Source of the DNA: QHXQ01 sp963788965
Lineage (GTDB): Bacteria > Acidobacteriota > Blastocatellia > Pyrinomonadales > Pyrinomonadaceae
DNA length: 64,000 nucleotides
Direction: 5' to 3'
NCBI GenBank assembly: GCA_963788965.1
Contig: CAWBIK010000007.1
Coordinates: 4,233 to 68,232, forward strand
Position numbers and translations under genes: made by a program. The notes beneath the pieces were generated by a model. The model saw only the letters and a list, made by a program, of their open reading frames with translations. It searched no databases and had not been told where the DNA came from. The first letter of the stretch is position 1. Each line of letters opens with the position of its first letter. This document shows, one piece after another, positions 8,651 to 17,623 of the stretch.

Positions 8651-9996
8651 TCCACTGCTTCTTTGAACACCTGTCCGCGATGCTCGAAGTTGTCGAACAT
8701 ATCCCAACTCGCGCATGCGGGCGCGAGCAACACAATGTCACCTGCTTGTGCGTGCGCGGCCGCGCGCCGCACGGCGTCGTGCATATCGGTCGCGCGCTCG
8801 ACCTGTGCGTAAGCGCGCAACTCCTGCTCGATCCGATCCGCGTCCTCGCCGATCAGCACAAGCACGCGCACCTGCGCCTCGATCATCGGTACGAGCGGCG
8901 CGTAAGGCGCATGCTTGCCGCGCCCGCCAAGTATGAGGACGATGCGACCGGGCGCGTCGGCGAACGCTTCGAGCGCCTTGACCGCCGCGTCCACGTTCGT
9001 CGCCTTCGAGTCGTTGTAGAACTCGACGCCGCCGACTTCCGCGACACGTTCCAGCCGATGCTCAACCGGCCGAAAGTTTTTAATCGTCGCACGCATCGCG
9101 TCGGGCGCTGCGCCGCACGCGAGGCCGGCCGCCAAAGCCGCCAACACGTTCTGCACGTTATGCAAGCCGCGCAGTTGCATCTCGTCGCGCCGCACAAGCA
9201 CGCGCTCCGCCCCGTTGCTGCGCGAGATGATCTCTTGGCCGCGCAGAAACAAACCTTCTTCAAGTTCGCGCGCCGTGCTGAACATGACGACGTGTGCGTT
9301 CAAGCCCTTCGCCCACGAAGCGACGATCTCGTCGTCGGCATTGAGCACGGCCACGTCGCCCGCCTGTTGATTGCGGAAGATGCGATGCTTGGCGGCGGCG
9401 TAGTCCAACAGATGCTCGTAACGATCCATGTGGTCGGGCATCAGGTTCAGCACGATAGCGACCGTGGGGTGGAACGTGTCTATCGTCTCAAGCTGATAAC
9501 TTGAAACTTCAACCACGGTCCAACCATCGTCGCGCGACGATTCAACCAGCGAGACGAGCGGCGTGCCGATGTTGCCGCCGACCTGCACGCTCAATCCCGC
9601 GTCTTGCAACAACTCGCCGATCAAAGTCGTCGTCGTCGTCTTGCCGTTCGTGCCCGTGATGGCGACGATGCGCCCGCGCAAATGGCGCGCGGCCAGTTCG
9701 ACCTCGCCGATCACCTCCGCGCCCGCGCGCTCCATGTAACGCGCCGGAATAGATTTCGTCGGCACGCCGGGACTTAAGACAACCAACTCGATCTGATCCA
9801 TCAACCACATCGGCAACTCGCCCGGCACAAGCCCCACGCCGTCTGCTTTCAACGCGCGCGCTTCATCCGTCCACTCATCGAGCGGCTTACGATCATTCAA
9901 CGCGACGATTGCGCCGCGTGCCGCGAGAAACCGCGCCGCCGCCACGCCGCTCCGCGCCGCGCCGATGACCAGAACTTTTTTGCCGTTCAGTTCCAA
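8593..9996 (-). CDS. murD: UDP-MurNAc-L-alanine--D-glutamate ligase MurD
   Basis: ATP-dependent Mur ligase adding D-Glu. 467 residues. N-terminal nucleotide-binding motif VLVIGAARSGVAAARFLA (8-25), P-loop GTNGKTTTTT at 115-124, central NLMPDHMDRYEHLLDYAAAK, and C-terminal FYNDSKATNVDAAVKALEAF and LILGGRGK, all typical of MurD. The final residues (about 447-467) come from the overlapping hairpin repeat and extend the protein beyond the usual end; the gene may have acquired a new stop when the repeat arrived. mraY lies upstream, ftsW downstream. Confidence 0.96.
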   Translation of the reverse strand: MELNGKKVLVIGAARSGVAAARFLAARGAIVALNDRKPLDEWTDEARALKADGVGLVPGELPMWLMDQIELVVLSPGVPTKSIPARYMERAGAEVIGEVELAARHLRGRIVAITGTNGKTTTTTLIGELLQDAGLSVQVGGNIGTPLVSLVESSRDDGWTVVEVSSYQLETIDTFHPTVAIVLNLMPDHMDRYEHLLDYAAAKHRIFRNQQAGDVAVLNADDEIVASWAKGLNAHVVMFSTARELEEGLFLRGQEIISRSNGAERVLVRRDEMQLRGLHNVQNVLAALAAGLACGAAPDAMRATIKNFRPVEHRLERVAEVGGVEFYNDSKATNVDAAVKALEAFADAPGRIVLILGGRGKHAPYAPLVPMIEAQVRVLVLIGEDADRIEQELRAYAQVERATDMHDAVRRAAAHAQAGDIVLLAPACASWDMFDNFEHRGQVFKEAVEELRMSDFGMRIEKTTASC

Positions 9997-10054
9997 AACT
10001 TAAAACTCACTACAAAGACGCTAAGATCAATTTTTGTGTCTTCGTGGTTAATCT
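9997..10054. repeat. Heptamer-repeat remnant, CACGAAG type (murD/mraY)
   Basis: Forward arm CTACAAAGACGCTAAGAT and reverse arm TTGTGTCTTCGTGGTTAA around a short loop; a degenerate member of the CACGAAG class seen again at 28187 and 29978. Confidence 0.6.
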
Positions 10055-10057
10055 GCT

Positions 10058-11200
10058 TCACCTTAATTTCAACGTTGACAGACTCAACAACGCGAACAAG
10101 ATCGCAAGGATCAAAAATCGGAAGACGACTTTAGACTCCTTCCAGCCCTGCATCTCGAAGTGATGATGCAGGGGCGTCATCTTAAAGAGTCGTCGCCCCG
10201 TGCCCGTGTGCCGCTTCGTCAGTTTGAAGAATGAGACTTGCAGCATCACCGAGATCGCTTCTAACACGAACACGCCGCCAACGAAGACTAAGATCAACTC
10301 CTGTTTCGTCAGCACACCAATCGTGCCGATGGCCCCGCCGATGGCGAGGCTGCCCACGTCGCCCATGAACACGTCGGCGGGCGGCGCGTTGTACCACAAG
10401 AAGCCGAGGCTCGCGCCGACCATCGCGCCGCAGAAGACAGTCAACTCGCCCACGTCCTTCTGAAACGTGATGAGCAGCAGCCGCGCCCAACGCTCGTCGC
10501 CGCTCACATAGGTGAAGGCGGTCAACGTCGTCATCGCTACGAAGGTGACGCTGATCGCCAGTCCGTCTAAGCCGTCCGTCAGGTTCACGGAGTTCGACAC
10601 GCCGATCAGCACGACGAGGATGAACGGCAGATACAGCCACGGCCCGATGAACGTCTTGCCGGTTGTCGCCGTCAACTTGAAGAACGGGATGCTCAAGTTC
10701 CACGAGTAGTCCGTGAAGAAATAGAGCGTCGCCCAGATGCCGAGCGCGATAGCAAACTGCGCCGCGAGTTTCTGCTTGCCCGTTAGCCCCAAGCTCTGTC
10801 GCTTGGCGACCTTCGCGTAGTCGTCTAAGAATCCGACGACGGCAAAGAGCGTCGTCGCGGCCATCGTGATCCAGACATAGACGCTTGAGAGTCTGGCCCA
10901 CAAGAGCGTCGAGATCAGCACCGAGCCGATGATGAGTATGCCGCCCATCGTCGGCGTGCCGCGCTTAACCATGTGCGCCTGCGGCCCTTCTTCACGAATC
11001 TGCTGCCCGACGTTCAACTCGCGCAACGCGCGGATCACACGCCCGCCGAAGAACAGCGAGATCAGCAGCGCCGTGATCGTCGCGTAGGCCGTGCGAAACG
11101 TGACGTACTGAAAGACGTTGAGTGCCTTAACGAAGACGGACTCCGTCTGTTGCACCGACAGGCTTTTGTAAAGCCACTCGTAAAAGATGTAATAGAGCAT
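10058..11200 (-). CDS. mraY: Phospho-MurNAc-pentapeptide transferase MraY
   Basis: Polytopic membrane enzyme that makes lipid I from UDP-MurNAc-pentapeptide and undecaprenyl phosphate. 380 residues with about ten membrane helices. Catalytic landmarks are visible: KRGTPTMGGILI (79-90), FLDDYAKV (124-131), SVNLTDGLDGLA (about 203-214), the PADVFMGDVGSLAIGG loop and the C-terminal MTPLHHHFEMQGW. The N-terminus starts directly in a membrane segment. Between murF and murD, with about 30 bp to murF. Confidence 0.97.
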   Translation of the reverse strand: MLYYIFYEWLYKSLSVQQTESVFVKALNVFQYVTFRTAYATITALLISLFFGGRVIRALRELNVGQQIREEGPQAHMVKRGTPTMGGILIIGSVLISTLLWARLSSVYVWITMAATTLFAVVGFLDDYAKVAKRQSLGLTGKQKLAAQFAIALGIWATLYFFTDYSWNLSIPFFKLTATTGKTFIGPWLYLPFILVVLIGVSNSVNLTDGLDGLAISVTFVAMTTLTAFTYVSGDERWARLLLITFQKDVGELTVFCGAMVGASLGFLWYNAPPADVFMGDVGSLAIGGAIGTIGVLTKQELILVFVGGVFVLEAISVMLQVSFFKLTKRHTGTGRRLFKMTPLHHHFEMQGWKESKVVFRFLILAILFALLSLSTLKLR

Positions 11201-11232
11201 CCTGCTCCGCTCTAAACTTTACTCGCCGAGCC

Positions 11233-12738
11233 TCACGTCGCCGGCTCGTCGTCGCCCACCACGGGAAAACGTTCGCGCAAAGCCGTCACGATCTGGTCCG
11301 TCCGCACACCTCTTGAGCCTTTAACCAAGACGAGATCGCCCGGTCGCACTTCAGCCACTAACGCAACGGCCGCCGCTTCGGTCGTCGCAAAGAACCGCGC
11401 CGCACTCAAGCCCGCAGCCTGCGCGCCCGCCACCAATTCGGCCGCCAACCCGCGCACACCCCACAACACGTCTACCCCCAAGCCCGCGATCTCGCGCCCC
11501 GCCGCGCGATGCAACTCCGCCCCGTCAGCACCCAACTCAAGCATCTCGCCCGCGACGACCACGGTACGATGCCCGCGCGCGCCTTCATCGTCTGCGCCGC
11601 CTGCGCGTCCTTCAACCAATGCCCGCGTCATGCTCAACAACGACGCCGGGTTCGAGTTGTACGAGTCGTCGATCACGCTGAACTCCTGCGCGAAGTCGAT
11701 CACCTCGCCGCGCATCTCCGTCGCCCGCGCCGTGGCGAGCGCCTGCGCGATCTCTTCGGGCGCGATGCGGAAGCACGTTGCGACCGCCGCCGCCGCCAAC
11801 GCGTTCGACAGATTGTGCCGGCCCGGCAGAGGCAACTCCGCAATCGCTTCGCCGAGCGGCGTACACAGGCGAAAGCGCGTGAGGCCGAAGCGCGTTGATT
11901 CAATATCCGCCGCCATCACGTCCGCCATCTGCTCGACGCCGAACGTGAGCGTGCGCCCCGCGTGTTTGTCGCGCATCGCCGCGACACGTTCGTCGTCCGC
12001 GTTCAAGATGGCGACGCCGCCGGGCTTCAAGTTTTCAATGAGCTGTGCTTTGCCTGCCGCGATCTGCTCGATGGAATCGAAGAACTCAAGATGCGCGGGC
12101 GCGACGATCAACTCGACGCCGATATGCGGCGGCGCGACGCGCGCCAACTGCGCGATCTCGCCAAACATCGACTGCCCGTATTCCAACACCGCCACGTCGA
12201 ACTCTTCAGGACGCGCGCCCGCCGATACCATTTGCAGCACCGAGAGCGGCAGCCCCAACTCGTTGTTGAAATTCTTCTGCGTCTTCAACACACGCCGGCC
12301 TGATTCGGCCAGCACATGCGCCGTCAGGTCCTTCGCCGTCGTCTTACCGGCGCTGCCCGTGATGCCGACCACCTGCCCGCCCCAATGTTCAAGCACGCCG
12401 CGCGCGAGCGCCTGCAATGCTTCGATCACGTCGTCAACGAGCAACAAGCGATCAGCAAAGGATGCCAACTCAGCATCACCTGCAACGCGTTCACGCCGCG
12501 CGACCGCCGCCGTTGCCCCGCGCGCGAACGCTTGCGCGAGATAACGATGCGCGTCGTCGAACTGCGTGGCGGTGAAGTAGTGCCGCTTGTAGTCTTCGGG
12601 CGCGAGCGCGAAGAACAGTTCGCCCTCGGCGACCGTGCGCGAGTCGATAGCGAAGCCCGTCAACTCTTTGTCAAAGAACTCGACGGCCAGCGCGCCCGTC
12701 TCTGCACCAATCAGTTGCGCCGCCGTGCTAATCCTCAC
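11233..12738 (-). CDS. murF: UDP-MurNAc-tripeptide--D-Ala-D-Ala ligase MurF
   Basis: Last soluble Mur ligase; adds D-Ala-D-Ala. 501 residues, starting at a GTG. The N-terminal substrate domain contains FAIDSRTVAEGELFFAL (29-45), the P-loop ITGSAGKTTAKD is at 126-137, followed by the MurF-specific KNFNNELGLPLSVL, then DDSYNSNPASLLSM and LVKGSRGVRTDQIV in the C-terminal domain. The KNFNN and DDSYNSNP motifs identify MurF rather than MurE. The region upstream, where murE is usually found, holds only a short ORF. Confidence 0.96.
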   Translation of the reverse strand: MRISTAAQLIGAETGALAVEFFDKELTGFAIDSRTVAEGELFFALAPEDYKRHYFTATQFDDAHRYLAQAFARGATAAVARRERVAGDAELASFADRLLLVDDVIEALQALARGVLEHWGGQVVGITGSAGKTTAKDLTAHVLAESGRRVLKTQKNFNNELGLPLSVLQMVSAGARPEEFDVAVLEYGQSMFGEIAQLARVAPPHIGVELIVAPAHLEFFDSIEQIAAGKAQLIENLKPGGVAILNADDERVAAMRDKHAGRTLTFGVEQMADVMAADIESTRFGLTRFRLCTPLGEAIAELPLPGRHNLSNALAAAAVATCFRIAPEEIAQALATARATEMRGEVIDFAQEFSVIDDSYNSNPASLLSMTRALVEGRAGGADDEGARGHRTVVVAGEMLELGADGAELHRAAGREIAGLGVDVLWGVRGLAAELVAGAQAAGLSAARFFATTEAAAVALVAEVRPGDLVLVKGSRGVRTDQIVTALRERFPVVGDDEPAT

Positions 12739-12796
12739 GCTGTTGCTTCAGCCTCCGCGCGGAAGTTTGGTTGACGAGCAAACGTGCCCGCTGCAA

Positions 12797-13012
12797 TCAA
12801 CGACGCACGTCGCGCCGCGCGGGCTGTCTCGGCGCTTGCGCGGGCGCTTCGTCCGCCTCGTCGTCGGCCGTCGGCGCGTCGTTCGCCCTGCTCGCGTCCG
12901 CATCGCGCTCTGCTCCTTTGTGTCCTGTGCGTGTCCGGCGCAGACGCTCACGGCAATCTGCGATCCGGCGTTTCAACTCGTACTGCGGATGACCTTGCGG
13001 GGGCAGCGTCAT
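12797..13012 (-). CDS. Small hypothetical protein in the usual murE slot
   Basis: A 71-residue ORF (MTLPPQGHPQYELKRRIAD...) with a plausible ribosome site (GGAGAGGCAC before the ATG). The middle is highly charged (RRIADCRERLRRTRTGHKG) and the rest Asp/Ala-rich; no domain is recognisable. It occupies most of the 345-bp gap between ftsI and murF, where most dcw clusters carry the ~1.5 kb murE. It could equally be non-coding. Confidence 0.3.
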   Translation of the reverse strand: MTLPPQGHPQYELKRRIADCRERLRRTRTGHKGAERDADASRANDAPTADDEADEAPAQAPRQPARRDVRR

Positions 13013-13084
13013 GTGCCTCTCCATCTGTGTCCGTTGCTTTTCCCTCCGCGCGCCCGGACGCAACTGACAACTGCACGCGCGCTC

Positions 13085-15182
13085 TTAATCGCTACGACCG
13101 AAATCGATGCGTACCACCTGCCCTGATTCGATTCTCGCGCCCGGCTGCGGGCTTTGCTGCCGCGCCCACCCTTCGCCGCGCGTCTCCAAGTCCAACCCCA
13201 ACTGCGCACAGATGCGCGCCGCATCGCGCACACTCCGCCCGCGTAAATCAGGCATCAACAACGCGCGCTCGCCCGCGTGTGCGTACACAACTTCGCCGCC
13301 GTGTTGCGCCGCGACTTCAGGCAACATGGCCTGTTGATCTCTGTCGGCCGCTTGTTCATTTTCATTAGCGGCCATGTGATGCAACTCCGGCGCGACCGAG
13401 GCCAACTGCTGACGCGGCGCGCTCTCTTCGACTTCCGCATCCGGCTCGACATTCAGATAAGGCAACACGTTCGTTGCGATCTCGTTGAAGACCGGCGCGG
13501 CCACTTCGCCGCCGTAGTACGCGCCGACAGGTTCGTCGATCACAACCGCGATCACGACCGCCTGCCGTTCGACCGGCGCGAAGCCCACGAACGACGCGAC
13601 GAACTTCGAGTGCGAATAAGCGCGCGTTCGCTCGTCGACCTTCTGCGCCGTGCCCGTCTTGCCCGCGGCCGTGTAGCCTTCGAGTTGCGCGCGCCGCGCC
13701 GTGCCGCTCACAGTCACCTTCTCAAGCATCGGCTTCAACATGCGCGCCGTCTCCGCGCTGACAACCATGTGCGCTTCCGCTTGCGCGCGCTCAACTACGC
13801 TGCCGTCCGCTTCCTGCACCTCTTTGATCAAGTGCGGTTGAATGCGCAAGCCGTCGTTCGCAATCGCGCCGAAGGCCGCCGCCATCTGCACCGCTGTCAC
13901 GCCGATCTCTTGCCCGATGGCGATTGAGCCAATCGAAGACGGCTCCCAATCCTGCACGCGCCGCAACAGCCCGCGCGTCTCGCTCGGCAACTCGACGCCG
14001 GTTTTCGCGCCGAAGCCAAAGCGGCGGATGTAGTCGTACATGCGCTCGTTGCGAACTTTCAAACCCAACTTGATCGCGGCCACGTTGCTCGACTTCGCCA
14101 GCGCATCCGTGATCGTCAACGTGCCGTGCGGGTGTGCGTCATGCACGACGCGACCGAACAGCGTGATCGATCCCATCTGACAATCAATCAGATCATCCGG
14201 CTTAACCAGCTTCTCTTCGAGCGCCGCCGCGAAAGCCACGATCTTAAAGGTCGAACCCGGCTCATAAATATTTTCGAGCGCCGGGTTGCGCTTTACGTCG
14301 CGCGGCTGCGGCTCGTTGGCTTTGGGCTGCACGCTGATTTTGCGCGCGTCGTTCGGATCGAAGTTGGGCGCGTTAGCGAGCGCGAGGATTTCGCCCGTGT
14401 GCGGATCAAGCACGATGGCCGTGCCCGACTTGGCGTGCGCCTGCGCGACCGCCGCCGCCAACGCACGCTCCGCTTGATACTGCACGTTCTGATCAATCGT
14501 CAGCACAACGCGAGCGGCCTGAGCGTGCTGCCTGCTCACGGCTGTCGTAGGCACGTCGCAATCCGTCGCCGTCTAAACTAACTTCGCCGCCGTCACCTTT
14601 GAGCAACGCATCGCGCATGCGCTCGACGCCCGCTAAGCCCTTCTCGTCCGTGTTGACGAAGCCGAGCACGTGCGCCGCGAGCGCGCCGTTCGGGTAGTAA
14701 CGCTTCGTCTCCTTGCGCGCATACACGCCCGCGACGTTGAGCGCATGCACCGCCGCCGCCTGTTCCGCATCGAGTTGGCGCGCAAGCCACATGAACTTGC
14801 TGCGCTTCACGTCGCGCGCATGGCGCAAACGCTTCTCCAACTCGGCCGCGTTCTGATCAAGCACCGGCGCGAGTTTGACCGCCGCTTCGTGCGTGTCCTT
14901 CAACTCCGACGGCACGACGAAGAACGAATCCACTTCGAGACTGCGCGCGAGTTCGCGGCCCGAGCGGTCGAGGATCAAACGACGCGGGGCGTTAGTCTCA
15001 ACCGTGTGCTGCTGCTGCCGGCGCGCGCGCGTGCTCAACAGTTCGTGCTGGCTGACCTGCAAATAGACCAGCCGCGCACCGATGACCAACAGCCAGAAGG
15101 CCAAAATGATGACGACGATGGACGTGCGGGGCCGAGAGGGGTCGGGGTGGACTCGGACTGGCGCGGTCAGGCGTTCAGGCAT
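13085..15182 (-). CDS. ftsI: Septal transpeptidase FtsI (class B PBP) with PASTA domain, frame change near 14,550
   Basis: Membrane transpeptidase that crosslinks septal peptidoglycan. The N-terminal part (15182 to ~14,550) gives a cytoplasmic tail, a membrane helix (about 20-43) and the pedestal domain with RLILDRSGRELARSL. The rest is in another frame and carries VVLTIDQNVQY, the catalytic GSTFKIVAF (SxxK), KSSNVAAIKLG (SxN), AAGKTGTAQK (KTG) and a single C-terminal PASTA domain (MPDLRGRSVRDAARICAQ). The two frames overlap between 14,493 and 14,554 and differ by one base, which points to a single-base indel, probably sequencing error because the gene is essential. About 155 bp separate it from ftsL. 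Confidence 0.93.
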
Positions 15183-15337
15183 AGGCGGAAACCACTTGAC
15201 GACAAACTCGTGCGCTTACGCAACACACTGCCGACGACGTGCGCGCTTAACCGAAGCGCGCCAAACAACTCGCGTGCGCGGGCGACGTTGGGCGCATCTG
15301 CGCCGCGCAACTTGGCCGCCCGCCTAGACATTAAACG

Positions 15338-15739
15338 TCAGCGCCGCCCCGCGCCAACTGTGGCTGTCCCCAGCAACGCAGTGGCAGACTGCACAGTCTG
15401 CGGCTCGGCCGCGCGCGGCGCGTTGCCCATCTGCGCCGCCCGCGTGGGCTGCATGCCTAGTTCGCGCGCGGCGTGTTCGAGCGTCGCGGGCGAGTTCGCT
15501 TGAGCCAAGGCCAATTTCAACTGTTGCTGCTCGGCCAAAAGTTGCGCGCGCTCACGGCGCAACGCCTCGCTCTTGTAACCGTAGTCGATGGCCCGGAAGT
15601 GCTGCCCGACGGCGACGACGAAGCCGCCCGCGAGCAGCAGTCCACCCGCGAGCAGGACGAGCAAGCGGCGGAATGCACGCTCGTCGCGCTCGCGGAGCAC
15701 GTTGGCATTACGTTGTTGCTGGGGCAGTCTCTTCATCAC
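15338..15739 (-). CDS. ftsL: Cell division protein FtsL
   Basis: Small bitopic divisome protein (133 residues). A basic N-terminal tail of about 25 residues precedes one membrane helix (LLVLLAGGLLLAGGFVVAVG, about 27-46) and a Leu/Gln-rich periplasmic coiled coil (YKSEALRRERAQLLAEQQQL, 54-73), then ELGMQP, the short motif common after the FtsL/DivIC coil. Sequence conservation in this family is low, so the call rests on size, topology and its place between rsmH and ftsI. It starts 4 bp from the rsmH stop. Confidence 0.88.
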   Translation of the reverse strand: MMKRLPQQQRNANVLRERDERAFRRLLVLLAGGLLLAGGFVVAVGQHFRAIDYGYKSEALRRERAQLLAEQQQLKLALAQANSPATLEHAARELGMQPTRAAQMGNAPRAAEPQTVQSATALLGTATVGAGRR

Positions 15740-15743
15740 ACTC

Positions 15744-16718
15744 TTACTCGTTCAGATCAAGCTTGCGAGCGGCGCGCAGTTTGGCGCTGCGCGCGCGCGG
15801 GTTCGCTTCAATTTCACTCTCAACCGCTACGACGGGCCGGCGCGTCAGAATTTCGACGACGCGACGTGCGCCACAGGTGCAGCGCGGCGCACGCGGATCG
15901 CACGCGCACTGTCCGTGCAGACGGCGCAACGTGTGCTTCACGATCCGATCTTCCAACGAGTGGAAGCTGATCACGCACAGGCGGCCTTGCGGTTGTAAAA
16001 GATCGACGGCCGTTTCAAGAAATGCATCCAGACCCTCTAACTCTTCATTGACGGCGATGCGCAGGGCCTGAAATGTGCGCGTCGCCGGGTGAATCCGATC
16101 CGTGCGTTTGTATCCGACGGCACGCGCCACCAGTTCGGCCAACTCGTTGGTGGTCGTAACGGGCCGGCCCGCTTCACGGCGCTCGACGAGCCAGCGCGCG
16201 ATGCGCCGCGAGCGTCGCTCCTCGCCGTATTCAAAGATGATGCGCGCGATCTCTTCTTCAGGCAGGCGCGCGAGCAAGTCGGCGGCCGTCTCTTCGTCGC
16301 CGCGCGCGTCCATCCGCATGTCAAGCGGCGCGTCGTGCCGAAAACTGAAGCCGCGCGTCGCCGTGTCGAACTGCAAAGACGAGACGCCCAGATCGGCCAG
16401 CACGCCGCTCACTGTCTGCTCGCCCGTCTCCGCGACGACGCGCGCAAGGTCGCGGAAGTTTGCATGCGCGAACTGCGCGCGTGCGCCGAAACGCGCCAGC
16501 CGGCGGCGGGCGTGTTCGAGCGCCTCTCGGTCGCGGTCGATGCCAAGCACGCGCGTCTCAGGCGCAGCCTCAAGGATCGCTTCGCTGTGCCCGCCAAGCC
16601 CCAACGTCGCATCCACGAACAGCCCGCCGCGTTCCGGCGCTAAGTACTGCACCGTCTCATGCAGTAACACGGGGCGATGGGGCGCGTCCGGCCCCCCACC
16701 GGGCGCAGTCATCACCAC
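15744..16718 (-). CDS. rsmH: 16S rRNA m4C1402 methyltransferase RsmH (MraW)
   Basis: SAM-dependent N4-methylation of C1402 in 16S rRNA. 324 residues. HRPVLLHETVQYL near the N-terminus, the SAM-binding FVDATLGLGGHSEAIL (34-49), GVLADLGVSSLQFD, the substrate-domain segment RTFQALRIAVNEELEGL and VISFHSLEDRIVKH are all diagnostic. Near the C-terminus a Cys cluster (CACDPRAPRCTCG) may bind a metal. It is the second gene of the cluster, about 95 bp after mraZ; the gap carries a TGACGAG repeat at about 16,757. Confidence 0.96.
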   Translation of the reverse strand: MVMTAPGGGPDAPHRPVLLHETVQYLAPERGGLFVDATLGLGGHSEAILEAAPETRVLGIDRDREALEHARRRLARFGARAQFAHANFRDLARVVAETGEQTVSGVLADLGVSSLQFDTATRGFSFRHDAPLDMRMDARGDEETAADLLARLPEEEIARIIFEYGEERRSRRIARWLVERREAGRPVTTTNELAELVARAVGYKRTDRIHPATRTFQALRIAVNEELEGLDAFLETAVDLLQPQGRLCVISFHSLEDRIVKHTLRRLHGQCACDPRAPRCTCGARRVVEILTRRPVVAVESEIEANPRARSAKLRAARKLDLNE

Positions 16719-16742
16719 CGCCCCGTGATGTCAAAGAACTGT

Positions 16743-16780
16743 AACGCGTGCCGTGTGACGAGTGACGAGTTTGGCTTTAA
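16743..16780. repeat. Half-site of the CGAGTGA heptamer class
   Basis: GTGTGACGAGTGACGAGTTT upstream of rsmH matches one arm of the hairpin at 36562. No complementary arm is seen, so this is a solo or degenerate copy. Confidence 0.45.
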
Positions 16781-16814
16781 TATATAGCCGCGCATTGACC
16801 GCCCCTCGCTTTTG

Positions 16815-17255
16815 TTAAATGCCGAGCCGCGCGATGGCGGCTTCGTCTTCTGCTGTGTAGGGGTCTGAGAGCAGGCGTTGTTGGAAGCGTTCCAACTCCC
16901 AGACCTCAAGGTAAGTCAGATAACCAAGCACGGCCACATCGCCCATGACAGCGGCGCTCTTACGCAGGAGCGGGTGGACGAGTATGCGCCCCTGATTGTC
17001 CATCGCCGTCTGCTGCCCGTAGTAGTTAGTCCGGTCGAGGAACTTGCGGCGCGCCGGGTCCATCGACGGCAGCAGCGCCAAACGCTGCTCTATATTCTCC
17101 CATTCGTTGAGCGGGTAAATCCGCACGTTCTCGCCGGTCAGACTGGTCACGTAAACTTCCGGGCCGTGGCTGTCCTGAATAAAGCGGCGGAAGACGGTTG
17201 GTACTTTAAGTCGCCCCTTCGCATCAATGCGCGCCGTGTAATTCCCTCTTAACAT
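16815..17255 (-). CDS. mraZ: Transcriptional regulator MraZ
   Basis: AbrB-fold regulator that autoregulates the dcw cluster by binding direct repeats near its own promoter. 146 residues with the two SpoVT-AbrB-like halves: N-terminal LRGNYTARIDAKGRLKVPTV and the second DRTNYYGQQTAMDNQGRILV, each with the conserved D-x-x-GR turn. It is the first gene of the cluster. Three GTGG-type boxes in 10-bp phase are visible upstream (17341-17365). The 5' leader is about 110 nt. Confidence 0.95.
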   Translation of the reverse strand: MLRGNYTARIDAKGRLKVPTVFRRFIQDSHGPEVYVTSLTGENVRIYPLNEWENIEQRLALLPSMDPARRKFLDRTNYYGQQTAMDNQGRILVHPLLRKSAAVMGDVAVLGYLTYLEVWELERFQQRLLSDPYTAEDEAAIARLGI

Positions 17256-17340
17256 AGGGCTTCGGTGGCCGGCTGGGGAGCGGGGAATGCTTAAAACTTA
17301 AAGTAGAACTTAAACGGTTTGCGCCAAGTGCTCTGAAGAG

Positions 17341-17365
17341 TCCACTTCGAGCCACTTTTTCCCAC
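17341..17365 (-). promoter_or_regulatory. Triple MraZ operator
   Basis: On the minus strand the sequence reads GTGGG, GTGGC and GTGGA at 17361-17365, 17351-17355 and 17341-17345, exactly 10 bp apart. MraZ proteins are known to bind several TGGG-type direct repeats with about 5-bp spacers. The array lies just downstream of the -10 hexamer, overlapping the expected start of transcription, a position suited to repression. Confidence 0.8.
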
Positions 17366-17374
17366 CCGCCGCGA

Positions 17375-17404
17375 ATAGTACGCCCCTGCGCGGAGGGCTG
17401 TCAA
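17375..17404 (-). promoter_or_regulatory. Sigma70-type promoter of the dcw cluster
   Basis: Perfect TTGACA -35 (17399-17404) and a TACTAT -10 (17375-17380), separated by 18 bp, reading toward mraZ. It is the clearest housekeeping promoter in the window. Confidence 0.75.
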
Positions 17405-17623
17405 GAATAAAAACATTGTCGAACACAGATTTTTAAGCACCATATCGTGCAGAAAACGCCTGCGGAAGCGCATATTTGTGCTTAAACCACCTCGCCCGGC
17501 GTCGTTCGGCGCACCCGTTAAGCAGTCTGGATGACCTATCACTTTCCGGCCCGTATCCTGTTATAGTGCCCCCGAAGTTGATTCAAATCCACGTGAGCAA
17601 TGGTCGAGTCTCCCTGATCCGGC

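Noticed and set aside
17565..17600. tRNA-like T-arm (GATTCAAATCC)
   Set aside because: No matching acceptor, D or anticodon stems could be built around it.
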